From Pterobdella sp. o SKG-2022 (taxonomy: Eukaryota; Annelida; Clitellata; Hirudinida; Piscicolidae): a stretch of DNA of 64,000 nucleotides. This document shows positions 33,372 to 47,986 of the stretch, in pieces. Location: NCBI GenBank assembly GCA_964035795.1, contig OZ038326.1:4073969-4137968 (forward strand). The letters run 5' to 3'. The stretch's first letter is position 1; every line of letters starts with the position of its first letter. A program made the position numbers and the translations under genes. Under the pieces are notes generated by a model. It searched no databases. It was not told where the DNA came from and worked only from the letters and a program-made list of their open reading frames with translations.

Positions 33372-34500
33372 TCTTTCTTGATGTTTTTGTGGTTTTTTCT
33401 CCTTTTGGAGATCTAATTGTTTATAATTTTCAATATAATTAGTTTAATTAGGTTGATTTATGTAAGTATTTTAGTTGACGTTTATGTTGAATTTTTTAAT
33501 ATTATTCAAGTAAATTATTGTAAGTTTTTAATTTTTTTCAATAAATTTTTTGCTAGCTTTGTTTGGATTTCATGCAGACATTAAAGCTTCTTCATGTTTC
33601 AATGGCTTTCAAAATCATTTTTTGCTTCAACAGTATTCGTTTTTTTTTGTATTATTTCAAAATTTTGAAATTTTTCAACTGAATTTATATTTTCATAAAC
33701 ATATTCTCATACAAAATACGCGCTTCACGAAATTTTCAGCTAAATTCTATTGATAATCTGACTAGTCTGTAAGGTTTTCGCCTATCGTACTAATTATAAA
33801 AACATTTTCAAAGTTTCAACTGAATTCTCTGCATTTACATGATGCTTAAACAAAAACTACAGCATAATAAAAGTTTATAGGATTTTATAAACACTTTTAT
33901 AGGGTTTCAATGTTGATTCTACTACCATTTGCAATTCAATACTACCTTCATATTCACATTCGTAATAATATAAGATTATAATAGTGAAACTATTGGTTTA
34001 TATCGTATCACTTATTTATGTATAGTTTTAATTGGTTTTCAATCTATGTTAATTAGTTTCACCATACTCGACATAATGAATTTTGAATAGAAGTTTCGTA
34101 AATTTCTCATTTATGCTTAAAACCCAATTTATTTTGATAATTTCAATGTATAATTACTAGTTTTAAAATTTATCTAAATAACCTTTTGAAGACTATTTAA
34201 TGCGATATTTTTAATAAATTTTTTTAAAGACTCATATCCAAAACTAATTATAAAATCTCAAAATGAGTTGTATAAAAATCAATAAAATAAAAGTTTAAAA
34301 TTATTAGGACAAAAAATTGGTATAATAATTTTTATTATTGTTCAAAAACTTCAAAATATAGTTGAGTTTGTCTAAAACAATTATTTCATTGTTGTGCTAA
34401 ATGAAATCTTTTTTTCACAAACAGAATTAACTTTTAAATATATCTAAATTTAGTAAATTTCGCTCATCTCTTGTTTTTTTTTCTTTTCAAATGTATAACG
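33372..34500. other. TRAK 3' UTR and spacer to RETREG gene
   Basis: AT-rich and without recognised exons. An AATAAA at 33540-33545, 169 bp after the TRAK stop, is a reasonable polyadenylation signal. The remaining ~950 bp shows nothing distinctive. Confidence 0.5.
33540..33545 (+). terminator. Probable TRAK polyadenylation signal
   Basis: First AATAAA downstream of the TRAK stop codon, in a T-rich setting. Confidence 0.4.
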
Positions 34501-37076
34501 ATGAAATCAAAAAACGTTGAAGCTAAAATTATTGCTGAAAAAATTGACAATCTTAACGCTTTAAACAATGAGTATTTATTGAAATTTCAAAACAAAGAGG
34601 ACCGTTTGCGTAATTTGTTAGGTCCTTTTGATAAGTTCATCAATAGTCTTGAGAGCATTCTCGTCTGGGATTACCCTTTGGTCTTTATTATACTGATTCT
34701 TTTCATTAATTTATTGTTCTGGTGAGAACGATTATACCCTTCAGTTTGATTTTTTTTCAACTCAATTATTTTCTGTATATAAATTGATATATATTTATAT
34801 TTTTTGAAGGTTATATACTATAACACCGTTTTACTGTCTGCTGTCTTTTTGTTTGTTTGTGGCATTATCAGTGCAGTTCATATACAACCATGTCTGGACA
34901 ATGGTTAATGGTAAATTTACTATTAATCTTTCTCATAAATAAATAAATTTTCACTATTTTTTAATTGTCCATAACTAAATATATTTCATATATCTGTTCA
35001 TATTAATTTATTTAATGATGTAAGTTCTTTAAAAAATCTTGAGATTTTTGTCTTCAAGACTGTGTTAAAGTGAATGCATTATCCAAGTGAATATACTATA
35101 AATAAAATATTTTTTTATCAGATTCAGATGATTCTTTAGATGGGTTAGAAAATTTAATACATTCATTTTGGTTATATAATTCTTTTTAGTCCCAATGAAC
35201 TATTCTATAATTAGTTTAATAAGCTTTCCTTGATATAGGAAAGTGCCTTTAAATTTAAATAATTGCTCAGTTTAATCCATGAAAATCTTATACTTATTGC
35301 ACAATTATTTTTAGCTGGGTGAAACTAGAAGCCACAAATGAAGACCAATTTGATCTCATTCGGTCTGTAACTTTTTTCCTTGTAACCATAGATTCCATTT
35401 ATGCCTCTTGCGAGAAAGTCAAGCTTCAAAACCCAAAGAAGGTTCTTACATTATGTCTTCATGAAGCTGATAGTAACATATGAAATTTTACTTGACAATA
35501 CTGATAACTCTCACTAAAACTATTGTATACTGAATGACAGTTTAATGTGATGGGCCTTGTTTTCTTCACGATCATCCTTCTCATCAGTCTCTTTGTCAAT
35601 GACTTTTACTTTGTATACTTCTCAGGTCATAACAACTTTTATTCCATAATTTTTAGTATATATTTCATTTCTTTCACGGGTAATTTTCTTTTGGTAGATT
35701 CTATTTAAAATTTTGTTAAAACATTGAGGGTGGCTCTGTAGACTATTATTTTATGTAATCACACATAACTTTCTTATATCTTCAATTAAATATTCTGATG
35801 AAGTACAATAGCAAGTGATAATGTAAGCTAACCTTATGAAAAGCTTCGTGCCATTTAATAAATACTTTGTGTTTGTTGTCCTTATTTTTAAATATTCTAA
35901 AATCTAGCAATAAATCAATCTTACAACCTACATAAATAATCATGCAGTAATGTTGTTAGTATGTTGGCCAGGGTTGAAGCATAACCACATATTAGAAAGG
36001 TTTTTCAACATTATTAAACCTCACCTAAACTCTCTCGAGAAGACCCTTCATATCAAAAAAGTCATCAATAAAAGTTAGTTGTGGATAAGCTTTAGTGGAT
36101 TTAGCTATGGTTTTTACTAGTTGTTGTAACTTAGCAGCAGTGTATAATGATTTTGATATTTATTTGTGCTGTAATTTTTTGTGTAATTTTTGTTTTTTTT
36201 TAATAAAAATTGTTAATTATTTTCTGAAAGATTTTTATTTTAAATATTATATGATCAATGGAATCACATTTATGCTTTCAGAAAAACTCAAAAAGAAGTT
36301 AGACAAAAAGAAGAAAAAAACAAAAAAAGAAGAGGAGGAAGAAGAAGAATTCATATTTTCCGATGACGATTCCGATATAGATTTACAGCAGTTTCTACCA
36401 ACGAATTTAAAGACAAATGTGTTTCCCATGTATAATAATAATGAGGATGACGACGATGATGCTAGAGAATACCTACCTCATCTTGAAATGGTCTCTGATG
36501 ATGGCGATACTGATGAAGGTGGTTATTTTTTTTGTTCTAAGTTTTTTATGTGGTTTGTGGATAAGCTTTTTATTTGTGTTTTTAAAGCTTAGATTTGCTA
36601 ATTTTTGAATGAATGGTTTTGAAATAGAAAATGATTTGTAAATATTTTTTAGATATAAGTCAACTTAACTTTTTTCAGAATTTCTCCCTGATTTGGATGC
36701 ATTCCAAAATGAATCTTTAGTAAAGCCGAAACAGAAACACAAAAAATCTGAAGCTAAATCAAAAAAAAGCAAAGCAAGTAAGAAAGCAAGCAATGAAGAA
36801 ATTTTAACAGATGATATGTTAACACAGGGCTTAACATTTGATGATGCTGATGAGTCTATAAAACAGAACCCTCCAAGCAAACCAAAAGAAGATGAAAAAC
36901 CAAAAAAATCTGGATTTTTTGGTAAGGCTTTTGAAGGGTTTAGTCTTTTCAAGAAAGCTGTGTCTTTTGGAGGGGCAGGAAAGAAGGATGGAGAAAAGAA
37001 AGAGAATAAAATTGATGATAAAGAGTTTGAGTTTTTTGAAGAAGATTTAAAGGATGATGATGATGATGCATTTTGA
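34501..37076 (+). CDS. RETREG: RETREG/FAM134-like ER membrane-shaping protein with reticulon-homology domain, 8 exons
   Basis: Family role: bends ER membrane and acts as an ER-phagy receptor. Exons: 34501-34721, 34810-34910, 35122-35143 (22 nt micro-exon), 35315-35441, 35541-35625, 35960-36073, 36282-36518, 36679-37076; phases agree, 434 residues. Seen: LLGPFDKFINSLESILVWDY, the amphipathic start of the reticulon-homology domain as in RETREG proteins (LVWERP), then a long hydrophobic hairpin, a charged linker, a second hydrophobic hairpin (GLVFFTIILLISLFVNDFYF) and a short helix (HNHILERFFNIIKPHLNSL). The C-terminal half is highly charged (Lys then Glu/Asp runs) and presumably cytosolic. It ends EFEFFEEDLKDDDDDAF, where RETREGs carry an acidic LIR motif, but no strict W/F/Y-x-x-L/I/V core is present. 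ARL6IP1-like proteins are the alternative, but they lack this long tail. Confidence 0.72.
35816..35885 (-). mobile_element. Hairpin MITE family, single arm (copy A)
   Basis: The segment from TAATGTAAGCTAACC through AAGCTTCGTGCCATTTAATA to TTGTGTTTGTTGTCCTTA is a near-perfect reverse complement of copy B at 52733-52802. It lies in a RETREG intron. Confidence 0.65.
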
Positions 37077-37184
37077 ATTTAAAATCATTCGATGCTGTTT
37101 AAATTGTATATTTCGAGCTTTGGAAGTTCTCTTTTAACAGTTGTGTTGTGAAGCTTTAATTTATTGGCGTTTTGGTCTCCCAAA

Positions 37185-37220
<36 letters not shown>

Positions 37221-37420
37221 NNNNNNNNNNNNNNNNNNNNNNNNNNNNNNNNNNNNNNNNNNNNNNNNNNNNNNNNNNNNNNNNNNNNNNNNNNNNNNNN
37301 NNNNNNNNNNNNNNNNNNNNNNNNNNNNNNNNNNNNNNNNNNNNNNNNNNNNNNNNNNNNNNNNNNNNNNNNNNNNNNNNNNNNNNNNNNNNNNNNNNNN
37401 NNNNNNNNNNNNNNNNNNNN
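37221..37420. other. Assembly gap of 200 N
   Basis: Exactly 200 unresolved bases entered from an (AT)n microsatellite. The round length suggests a placeholder, so the true size is unknown and downstream coordinates are nominal. Confidence 0.98.
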
Positions 37421-38052
37421 ATATCGTTTCAGCTATTTTCTCTAAAGAATTTATTAACTCAGTCTAACTTTAAACAGTAGTTTGGTTTTGGGTGTTAAAA
37501 GCATAAATACTTCGTTTTGGAATATGCTCATATTTCAAACGTTCTTATAATAATCACATTCTTTCTATTATAAGTGACATGAATCTTCAATATTATATGA
37601 ATAAATAAATTGATGAAAAATAAATATCTTCGCTTTTATTGACTTTTACACAATACTTAGACCGTCCGCTCAATATTTCATTTGCTGGGTGAAAAAACTG
37701 GTCTAAACGGGCGTATGAGTCGTTGAAACTAAAAAGTTCTTAAATGACACTACAATCACAGCATCATTTGTAGTCTCATTTTTATGTGTTAGAATACAGT
37801 AATATTTTACATCGCCTGTTTCAAAAGCATCAGGAATAAGTAAAAACACTCGAATTTTTTTTCATTATCCGAAAAATGAATTTTGATCCGTAAATTTACA
37901 AAAAGCTCTGTGAACTTAATACAAATTTGAAACAGTGTTTCTTCATATATATTATAATATTTTCTCTGAAAGAGTCCTAAAGAAAAAAATGATGATAATG
38001 CGAACATCTAAAAGCTTATTATAGTTGTTTTCAAAGTTAACTTATGTAAATA

Positions 38053-38112
38053 GAAAAAATTAAATATATGCATAAACTTCTTATGTACATTATGCATATA
38101 TTTAATTTTTTC
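38053..38112. repeat. Perfect inverted repeat, 23 nt arms, 14 nt loop
   Basis: GAAAAAATTAAATATATGCA plus TAA at 38053-38075 is repeated as its exact reverse complement at 38090-38112. It lies 55 bp beyond the stop of the minus-strand coiled-coil gene, so it may be transcribed in that 3' UTR. Confidence 0.8.
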
Positions 38113-38166
38113 AATTTATCAAAGATGCTCTAAAACAAAAATTATTTTTTGCTTTCTAACTTCTTT

Positions 38167-39354
38167 TTATTTCATTTTCAAATCCCGTATGCTCTCATGT
38201 AGCAGTTCAATTTTGTTTCTCTGCTCATTTATCTTCTCCATCCATCCCTGTATTTTCTTCTCGTAATTTTTTTTGTGGTCGTCGAGAATTTCGATTCTGA
38301 CGATTTTGTTTATAAAATTGATTTTTATGCACAATAACTTCAATATAATTTTAGGTATGGGATATATGTGATATAAATGAATTTTTGGATGTTTCATTAT
38401 ACCTATGCTTTCAAAGAATTATTTTTTTTTATACATTTGTTCAAAAAATATGGTTAAAATAATTTTTAAAAATTGCTAAAAATCTCACAACTGGAAGTAA
38501 TTACAAAATTTCATTAAAGGTTATTTCACATTCAGTGTTTAGTTTGATATGGAAATATTAAAAATAGAGATACAATGTCTCTAAACCGTTGTAACTAAAA
38601 ATGCAATGTACAATTATTAACCTACTTAACTTCTATCTGTTTCGATTCTTCTCGCAATTTCAATTGTTCTTTTTCTATATTTGAAACCTTTAAAAAAATT
38701 CGATGATTAATATATGTAAAAAAAAATATCTTAAAAAACCTGGTGCTTTTCTTTTTGGATTTTTGTTTCAATTTTTTCTATTTTTTTCAGTATTTCTTTT
38801 TCTCCTTCTTCCAATGATGCTATTCTTAATGCAATCGTTTTGTTTCTATGGGTTTCAAAGTCATCATCATCATCATCATCTTCTTCTTCATCCTCATCTT
38901 CTTTTTCACAAGATTTTAGTTTTTCCATCTTTTGAGCTTTATCTTTAAAATTTCATCGTTAAAGAATTTTTCATAAACTTTAATCAAAACATAAAGCACG
39001 TTTTTTACTTGAAAAATGTAAAAAGACACTGAAAAACTTTGAATATTGGAAATGAAACATTTTCTGTATTGCTGATATATAATTTTTGATTATTCAAATA
39101 ATTTTCGAATACTTTGATGAAAACTTGCATCTTCACTTGTCCACACATTGTATCGAGATTTGATGTTTTCAACCTTCAAAGGATATTTTAATACAAAAAA
39201 GTTTTATGCAATTTGATTTCTAGTCAGTAAAATATAATATTTTTCTCAATATAATCAAATTAGAATAATTATTTATAGAAAATAATTATGCCGTGAAGTG
39301 ATTTGAAAGTTTTACTTTTTCTCTGTGAGATTTTGATTTTACATTGATCATCAT
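38167..39354 (-). CDS. Unrecognised 162-residue coiled-coil protein, 5 exons
   Basis: Family not recognised. Exons: 39354-39316, 39173-39113, 38936-38740, 38687-38626, 38296-38167; all phases agree, which is the main support. Seen: a short basic N-terminus (MMINVKSKSHREK), a segment YNVWTSEDASFHQ, a low-complexity acidic run (Glu/Asp, about residues 45-58), then about 100 residues of uninterrupted Lys/Glu-rich heptads to the stop, with one aromatic break (IQGWMEKINEQRN). No signal peptide or membrane helix. The first exon (13 codons) is the least certain. It starts 325 bp from the uridine phosphorylase start on the opposite strand. It could be a small structural or ciliary/centrosomal coiled-coil protein, but nothing in the sequence decides this. 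Confidence 0.6.
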
Positions 39355-39679
39355 TCGGTTTGAAATTTGAAATTGTTTTCACTAACTTGCATAAAACAAA
39401 TGATTAGTTTTATTTCGTTTAAAAAACGTTACTAAGTTACCAGGTATATAACAATGAAATAGATGAGAAATTTCAAAAATATGAAAAAAAAATTCTAATT
39501 GAAAAAATAAAAAAATTGAAAAAAAATTGTTTTTACATAATTTTTTAAAGCTTAATTGAAACCAATATTCATTTTTACGAAACTCCTCTATGTTTCATTA
39601 GAATTTAAAACTTTTAAAGACAATATATACGTCAATTTTATCTGTTTTATTAGAAGTTATATTAAAAAATTAAAAAATC
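39355..39679. promoter_or_regulatory. Divergent spacer between coiled-coil gene and uridine phosphorylase
   Basis: 325 bp between opposed start codons. It is very AT-rich with long A and T runs and no obvious element. Promoter function is inferred from orientation only. Confidence 0.4.
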
Positions 39680-43036
<3,357 letters not shown>

Positions 43037-46000
43037 GTTTCTGTGAACTTGCGCGCCTTAATTGCCTTTAGCCCTATATAAATTTCATTATTACTATCTC
43101 GGATATTTTTGGTTTTTTTAATCAAAAGTTTTTATAGCTCGTTTTTCTACCTAGAATGAAGCTTTTTTGATAAATTTATTTCGCTGTTTCAAATATTTAT
43201 CACAACTGATAATTAAATATCATTAAAAGGATTGTATACCACCTACATTTCAAATTAAAAATTAACTAAGTTTTCAATCAACATAAATTTGTTTTCCAGA
43301 GTCTTGATGAGTTGTCATTTGCCTTTCAGATTAGCTTCAATTTCATTCTGTCCCATTCCCTTGTAATAAATAAAATTCAAATTAAGATCCAGGAATCTAT
43401 AAAAAGCATATTATAGCATGCTCCCTAAGGGTAGAATAGTAATGTTACATTAGATTCCAGTAATATTGCTTGCAGACTTGAGCAAAAATGACTTGTTTTA
43501 ATTTCAATTTGTTTTTAAAAATCGATGCGACTGTTGGTCGACTTATATTATTTTTTGGTGATTTCTCAATGTGTTTATTGGTTTTGGATTTCTATTTAAT
43601 TTTTGTTTTATGTGTTAGTTTTACCATCTTGTTTTAATCATCAGCTTATACACATGTTAATGTCCCCCAGCTACTTAGAGCGTAATTTATAAATTAAGCC
43701 CGTGTAAATGGGAATAATTTCGATTTTTTATTTGTTTTTTTTTGAGTGATAAGTGGGTAATTTTGAAATCCATCGATATTAGTTTATTTTTATTTACAAA
43801 AGTTTATTTTAAATAAATTTATAGATATTTTTTGTGCAGAAATTATTAATGGAAAATAATATATGACGTAATTTTGAAAAAAATATTTAGAGTATAGCTT
43901 GAATTTTGTTCAACAACCTCAGCTTATTAAATTGAAAACAAAAACGTTCATTTAAATTGAACTAAAATCTTCAACATGTAAACCTTCGATAGGATTGCTA
44001 AGTCATCATTTTGTTAGTGCAATAATATACACATGATATGCAATGGCTTCAGTACAAAATTAATGAGCTAACAACATTCATCGATTTGTTAACGATGAAG
44101 CAGGACATAATGTGCTTTTACTAACAACTTTCGTTCGTTGTTTAGCAGTTTCTATGCATTTTTATATCTTTTTTAATTTATTTTATCGATTAATTTCACT
44201 AAAGGTCGTCTGTTCACTTGAATATTTATTGATAATTGTATTTCACTTTTACAATGATAAAAGGCTTTTGGTTGTTGAATGAAGCAATGTATAAAAATAA
44301 AAAAAAATGAATTAAAAAAATGGTATTTTATTCACGTTATTTAGAGGACAAATAAGTTAAACAAACTGTAAGATATATTGAATATGATTGCAGGTGTGTA
44401 ATTCTTTGTCGTCTGACGTCTCGACTGATATATAGATATTTTCGGTTTTTAACGAAGTAAACACTATTGGTCAGTTGTTAAATCTTCTGAGATTTAACTA
44501 TCAGTTTGTGAAGAAAATTTCAGTTTTTTTTGGTTTTGTATAAACTGTTTGAAACGTTTTACAGAGTGCTTTGATAATTTTATTTTCTTGTATTATTGCT
44601 TAAGTTTAAACATTACTATGGTATGAAAAGTTGTTTACTGAAGTTTATATAATAAAACTTGGTTATTAGTACCATATAGATCAGAACCTACAAGTAAACC
44701 TACCTTAAAAAAATAACTGTATTTTAGTGTATACCCATAAATGAAGTGAAGCTGGTGAAGTGTTTGTTTCGAAACAAATGAAGAACTGCAGAAAGAACCG
44801 GAGACAAATACTAAAACTTCTGGAAAAAGTTCGTTTTATTAATATTTTTATATGAAAAATGTTTTATAATACCTTATAAAAGTTTGAGTGATTGGTTTAT
44901 GAGAAATACCTTTAAAACTGTAAGATTATAGTTAAAATAATATAAAATTATGAGTAAGGTGAATAACTAAAATGGGGTTCTTTTTTACCAGGAACTTGTC
45001 CTAATACAAATAATTTGGTAATGCGTCAAATGCTTCATTACAAGTGTTAAGATTCTATTAATTTTTTTTCTATACATAAGGTTTATGTTGATTTATTTTC
45101 TCATTATTAGGTTGTACTTAGTAAATTTTAAATTTGGTAGTTTTCTTTTAATCATCATAAAATCTTTTTACGGGGTTTTTAAACTGTGGAAAATTATTTT
45201 TTTTGCTAAAAATTTCATTCCTCGTTTTTCTGTACCGAGTGCAAAATACATAGTTTTAATGTGAATAATAATGATATTTCAAGTTATTATGTTTTTTAAT
45301 TTGTAAAACTTATTTCAATGTATAACAAGCTTTTTCAAAACAAGTTTATATGAAAAATTAAGCTGAAATTTTTGGCATAAATAATAAAATTCATACAGCG
45401 CTAAAAAAATGCCAAACAGTTGGTAAAAGCTTTTAATGAATAACAATTGATATAATATATTCAATATTTTCAATATTTTTGGCATATTTAAAGCTGAAAA
45501 CTTAGAAAAATAAACAGTGGATTTATAATGTGATTTAAACTCTATTTTAAAGTTATTCTCATGTTGAAAGCCTTTAAAACTCTTCACCAATTATTTAAAA
45601 AATGTTAAATTAGGGAAATTCATTTTAATTATTTCAACTATTTTCAATTTATTTTTAAATTCTTTAATTGAATTCAATTTTTATATATCCCACCATTCAA
45701 ACATAGAATTAAATTTAAATTTTATTTTTATCACAAAACCCGCCCTCCATAAAAAGCTAGGAAGCAATAAACCTATTTTCACATAAGTAAATAATCCTTT
45801 TTAGTTTTTATGAAAGTTATGTTAGTAAAGAAGGCCTCACACATAAGTGTTTGAGAGCATGCATGCACCCATTTCACATACAACTTCTTGTACGCTATTG
45901 TAAAGAAAGCTGTATCGATGAATGCAAAAAGATAAAATTTAATGAATACAAAACTTAATACATCTCAAACATTGTTTTATGTTGATTGTTTCATACAAGT

Positions 46001-46671
46001 GTGGGGGTTGTAGTTTTCCATTCAGTCTGTACGAAGCATAGACTTAGCATAAGAAACATAAAAGTAATGACTGGCTTTAAACACACAGTTTATTGTGAGC
46101 GCTTGTACGGATGTTTGTATTCCTACTGATGTTGTCTTATTGATGAAACTTGACTTTATTGCTTTGGATAATAACCCTTTAATACTGCTTTTAAATCACA
46201 TTTAACTTTTAAAACCTAACATAAAAGTTGTTAGAAATTGGGTAATTTTTGCAATACTTTAATTGAATGAAATCGTTTTAATATAAAAGCTTCGTTACTA
46301 TCATAACTCCAATCTTTGGTAAAAAATCTCTACATTCAAACGAGGAAACACTATTGAATAAAAAACGTATCTTTGATAATATTTTGTGGTTGAAATGATT
46401 CAATCGTGGCTGTGATATGGATAAATCAAAGTCTTCAGATGAAATAGTAAATTAATTTATCTTCATTTTCTACATAAAAATAATATCTCCTATTAAAAAT
46501 AATATCTTGAATATAATGCGTTAAATTTTTTTATTATTTCTATGTTGTTAATTTATTTTTCTGCAAAAAGCTTTGCAAATCCAAGTTTAATTGTTGATTT
46601 TTTTTCAAAATTTGCAACATAAAATTAGCAACATTCTACAATGAATTCAAACCTTGCTACTATAAGCCGCC
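43037..46671. other. Intergenic region upstream of the DPP-like gene
   Basis: 3.6 kb of AT-rich DNA. No conserved exon recognised on either strand. A 5' non-coding exon of the DPP-like gene may exist (a GC-richer patch at about 44745-44830 ends in AAAAAG-GTTCG-like sequence), but this is not supported enough to call. Possible polyadenylation signals for uridine phosphorylase occur near 43366. Confidence 0.5.
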
Positions 46672-46749
46672 ATGGCACAAAAAATACCGATAGACCATAA
46701 TGATTACCCACACCAACAACCAACCTTTCACAACCCACCTCCCTCATAA
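46672..46749 (+). other. Overlapping upstream ORF with optimal Kozak context
   Basis: GCCGCCATGG at 46666-46675 starts a 25-codon frame (MAQKIPIDHNDYPHQQ...) that ends at 46749 inside the first exon of the DPP-like gene, in a different frame from its ATG at 46700. Either a translated uORF or the true start followed by an assembly indel in the repetitive CCAACC stretch. Confidence 0.5.
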
Positions 46750-47541
46750 CCAACCAACCCACAACCAACCCCAACCAACTGACACTCAACCACCAAAGGA
46801 ACTGACCCAAGATGACGAGGAAGAGAAGAATTGGAAAGGGATAGTTATAGCGTTGTTGGTTATACTTGCTATTGGAGGCTTGGTCGGACTGGCTATCTTC
46901 ATTGTTTCACTCAGTTAGTGTAGTGTTACTTTTGAAATTAAATTAAATTACATTGCGTTACATTACATAAAACTAGCTTAAATTACATCACATTAAATTA
47001 CGTTACGATACCTTTCATTACCTTACATAACATTAAATTTCAAATGTGCTTAAACCTCTTTATTCCTAATTATTTTTAACTCAAATTTTCTCATTGAAGC
47101 GTAGGTGTGTATATGAGAAATTAATTAAGTGAAAATTACGAATGCTTCAAATAAAAATTTTTTCATTACAATTAATCATTTGTAATAGACTTTTGTGAAA
47201 ATTAATATCAGTGGAGCCTATAATTATTAAGCTTGAATCAAAGATTTCTTTTTATAATACATTGCAAAAACGTAATTAAAAATAACAAACTAAAAATAAT
47301 TTCAATTATTATATATGCTAAAGTGGTCTTGAAGACAGTTTCATGCCACTATAATAATATTCGTTATTTGTTTGTTTGTTATTTGAAACCAAAGGTTTAA
47401 ATGAAACATTTCAGGACGTTAGGTGAATGATGAATCTTCAAAAACACACGCACCACCACATCAAACGCTAAACAAACAAACAATCAAACAAACAAACGCA
47501 AACAAACAAAAAACAACACACACAAACAAACAAAAAAAAAC

Positions 47542-47611
<70 letters not shown>

Positions 47612-47920
47612 GAAAACGCGGGATCAGGATTGGGGGAACCATTCACCCTCAACGACCTTGTGAGTCAACATGGTGCCATCAAGACGATGCAAGGGGGCTG
47701 GCTGCAAGGTAGGGGTTTTAGGGAGAAAGGTTTTGGAAGGAAGAGGGTTTCATTTTAGAAAGGGTTTGGGGAGAATGGGTTTCAGCTGGGAGAGGTTTTC
47801 ATGGATACTATTATTAATGATGGGTTGGTTGAGTTGTTGGTTCTAATATACTATTTATTAAGGAAGAAAGATTTGTGAGTCGTTTTCCTCATTCCTATTT
47901 ATCGATGTTTGTTGGCAGGT

Positions 47921-47986
<66 letters not shown>

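Larger units (their letters stand above)
37077..38166. other. Convergent intergenic region containing the assembly gap
   Basis: Between the stops of RETREG (plus) and the coiled-coil gene (minus). It contains an (AT)n repeat from about 37186, the 200 N, and the palindrome at 38053-38112. No exon seen. Confidence 0.6.

Noticed and set aside
37141..37480. Open frames across the N run
   Set aside because: Artefacts of translating unknown bases and an (AT)n repeat.
45315..45590. 91-codon minus-strand frame
   Set aside because: Phe/Leu/Lys-rich as expected from random AT-rich DNA; no conserved motif or neighbours.
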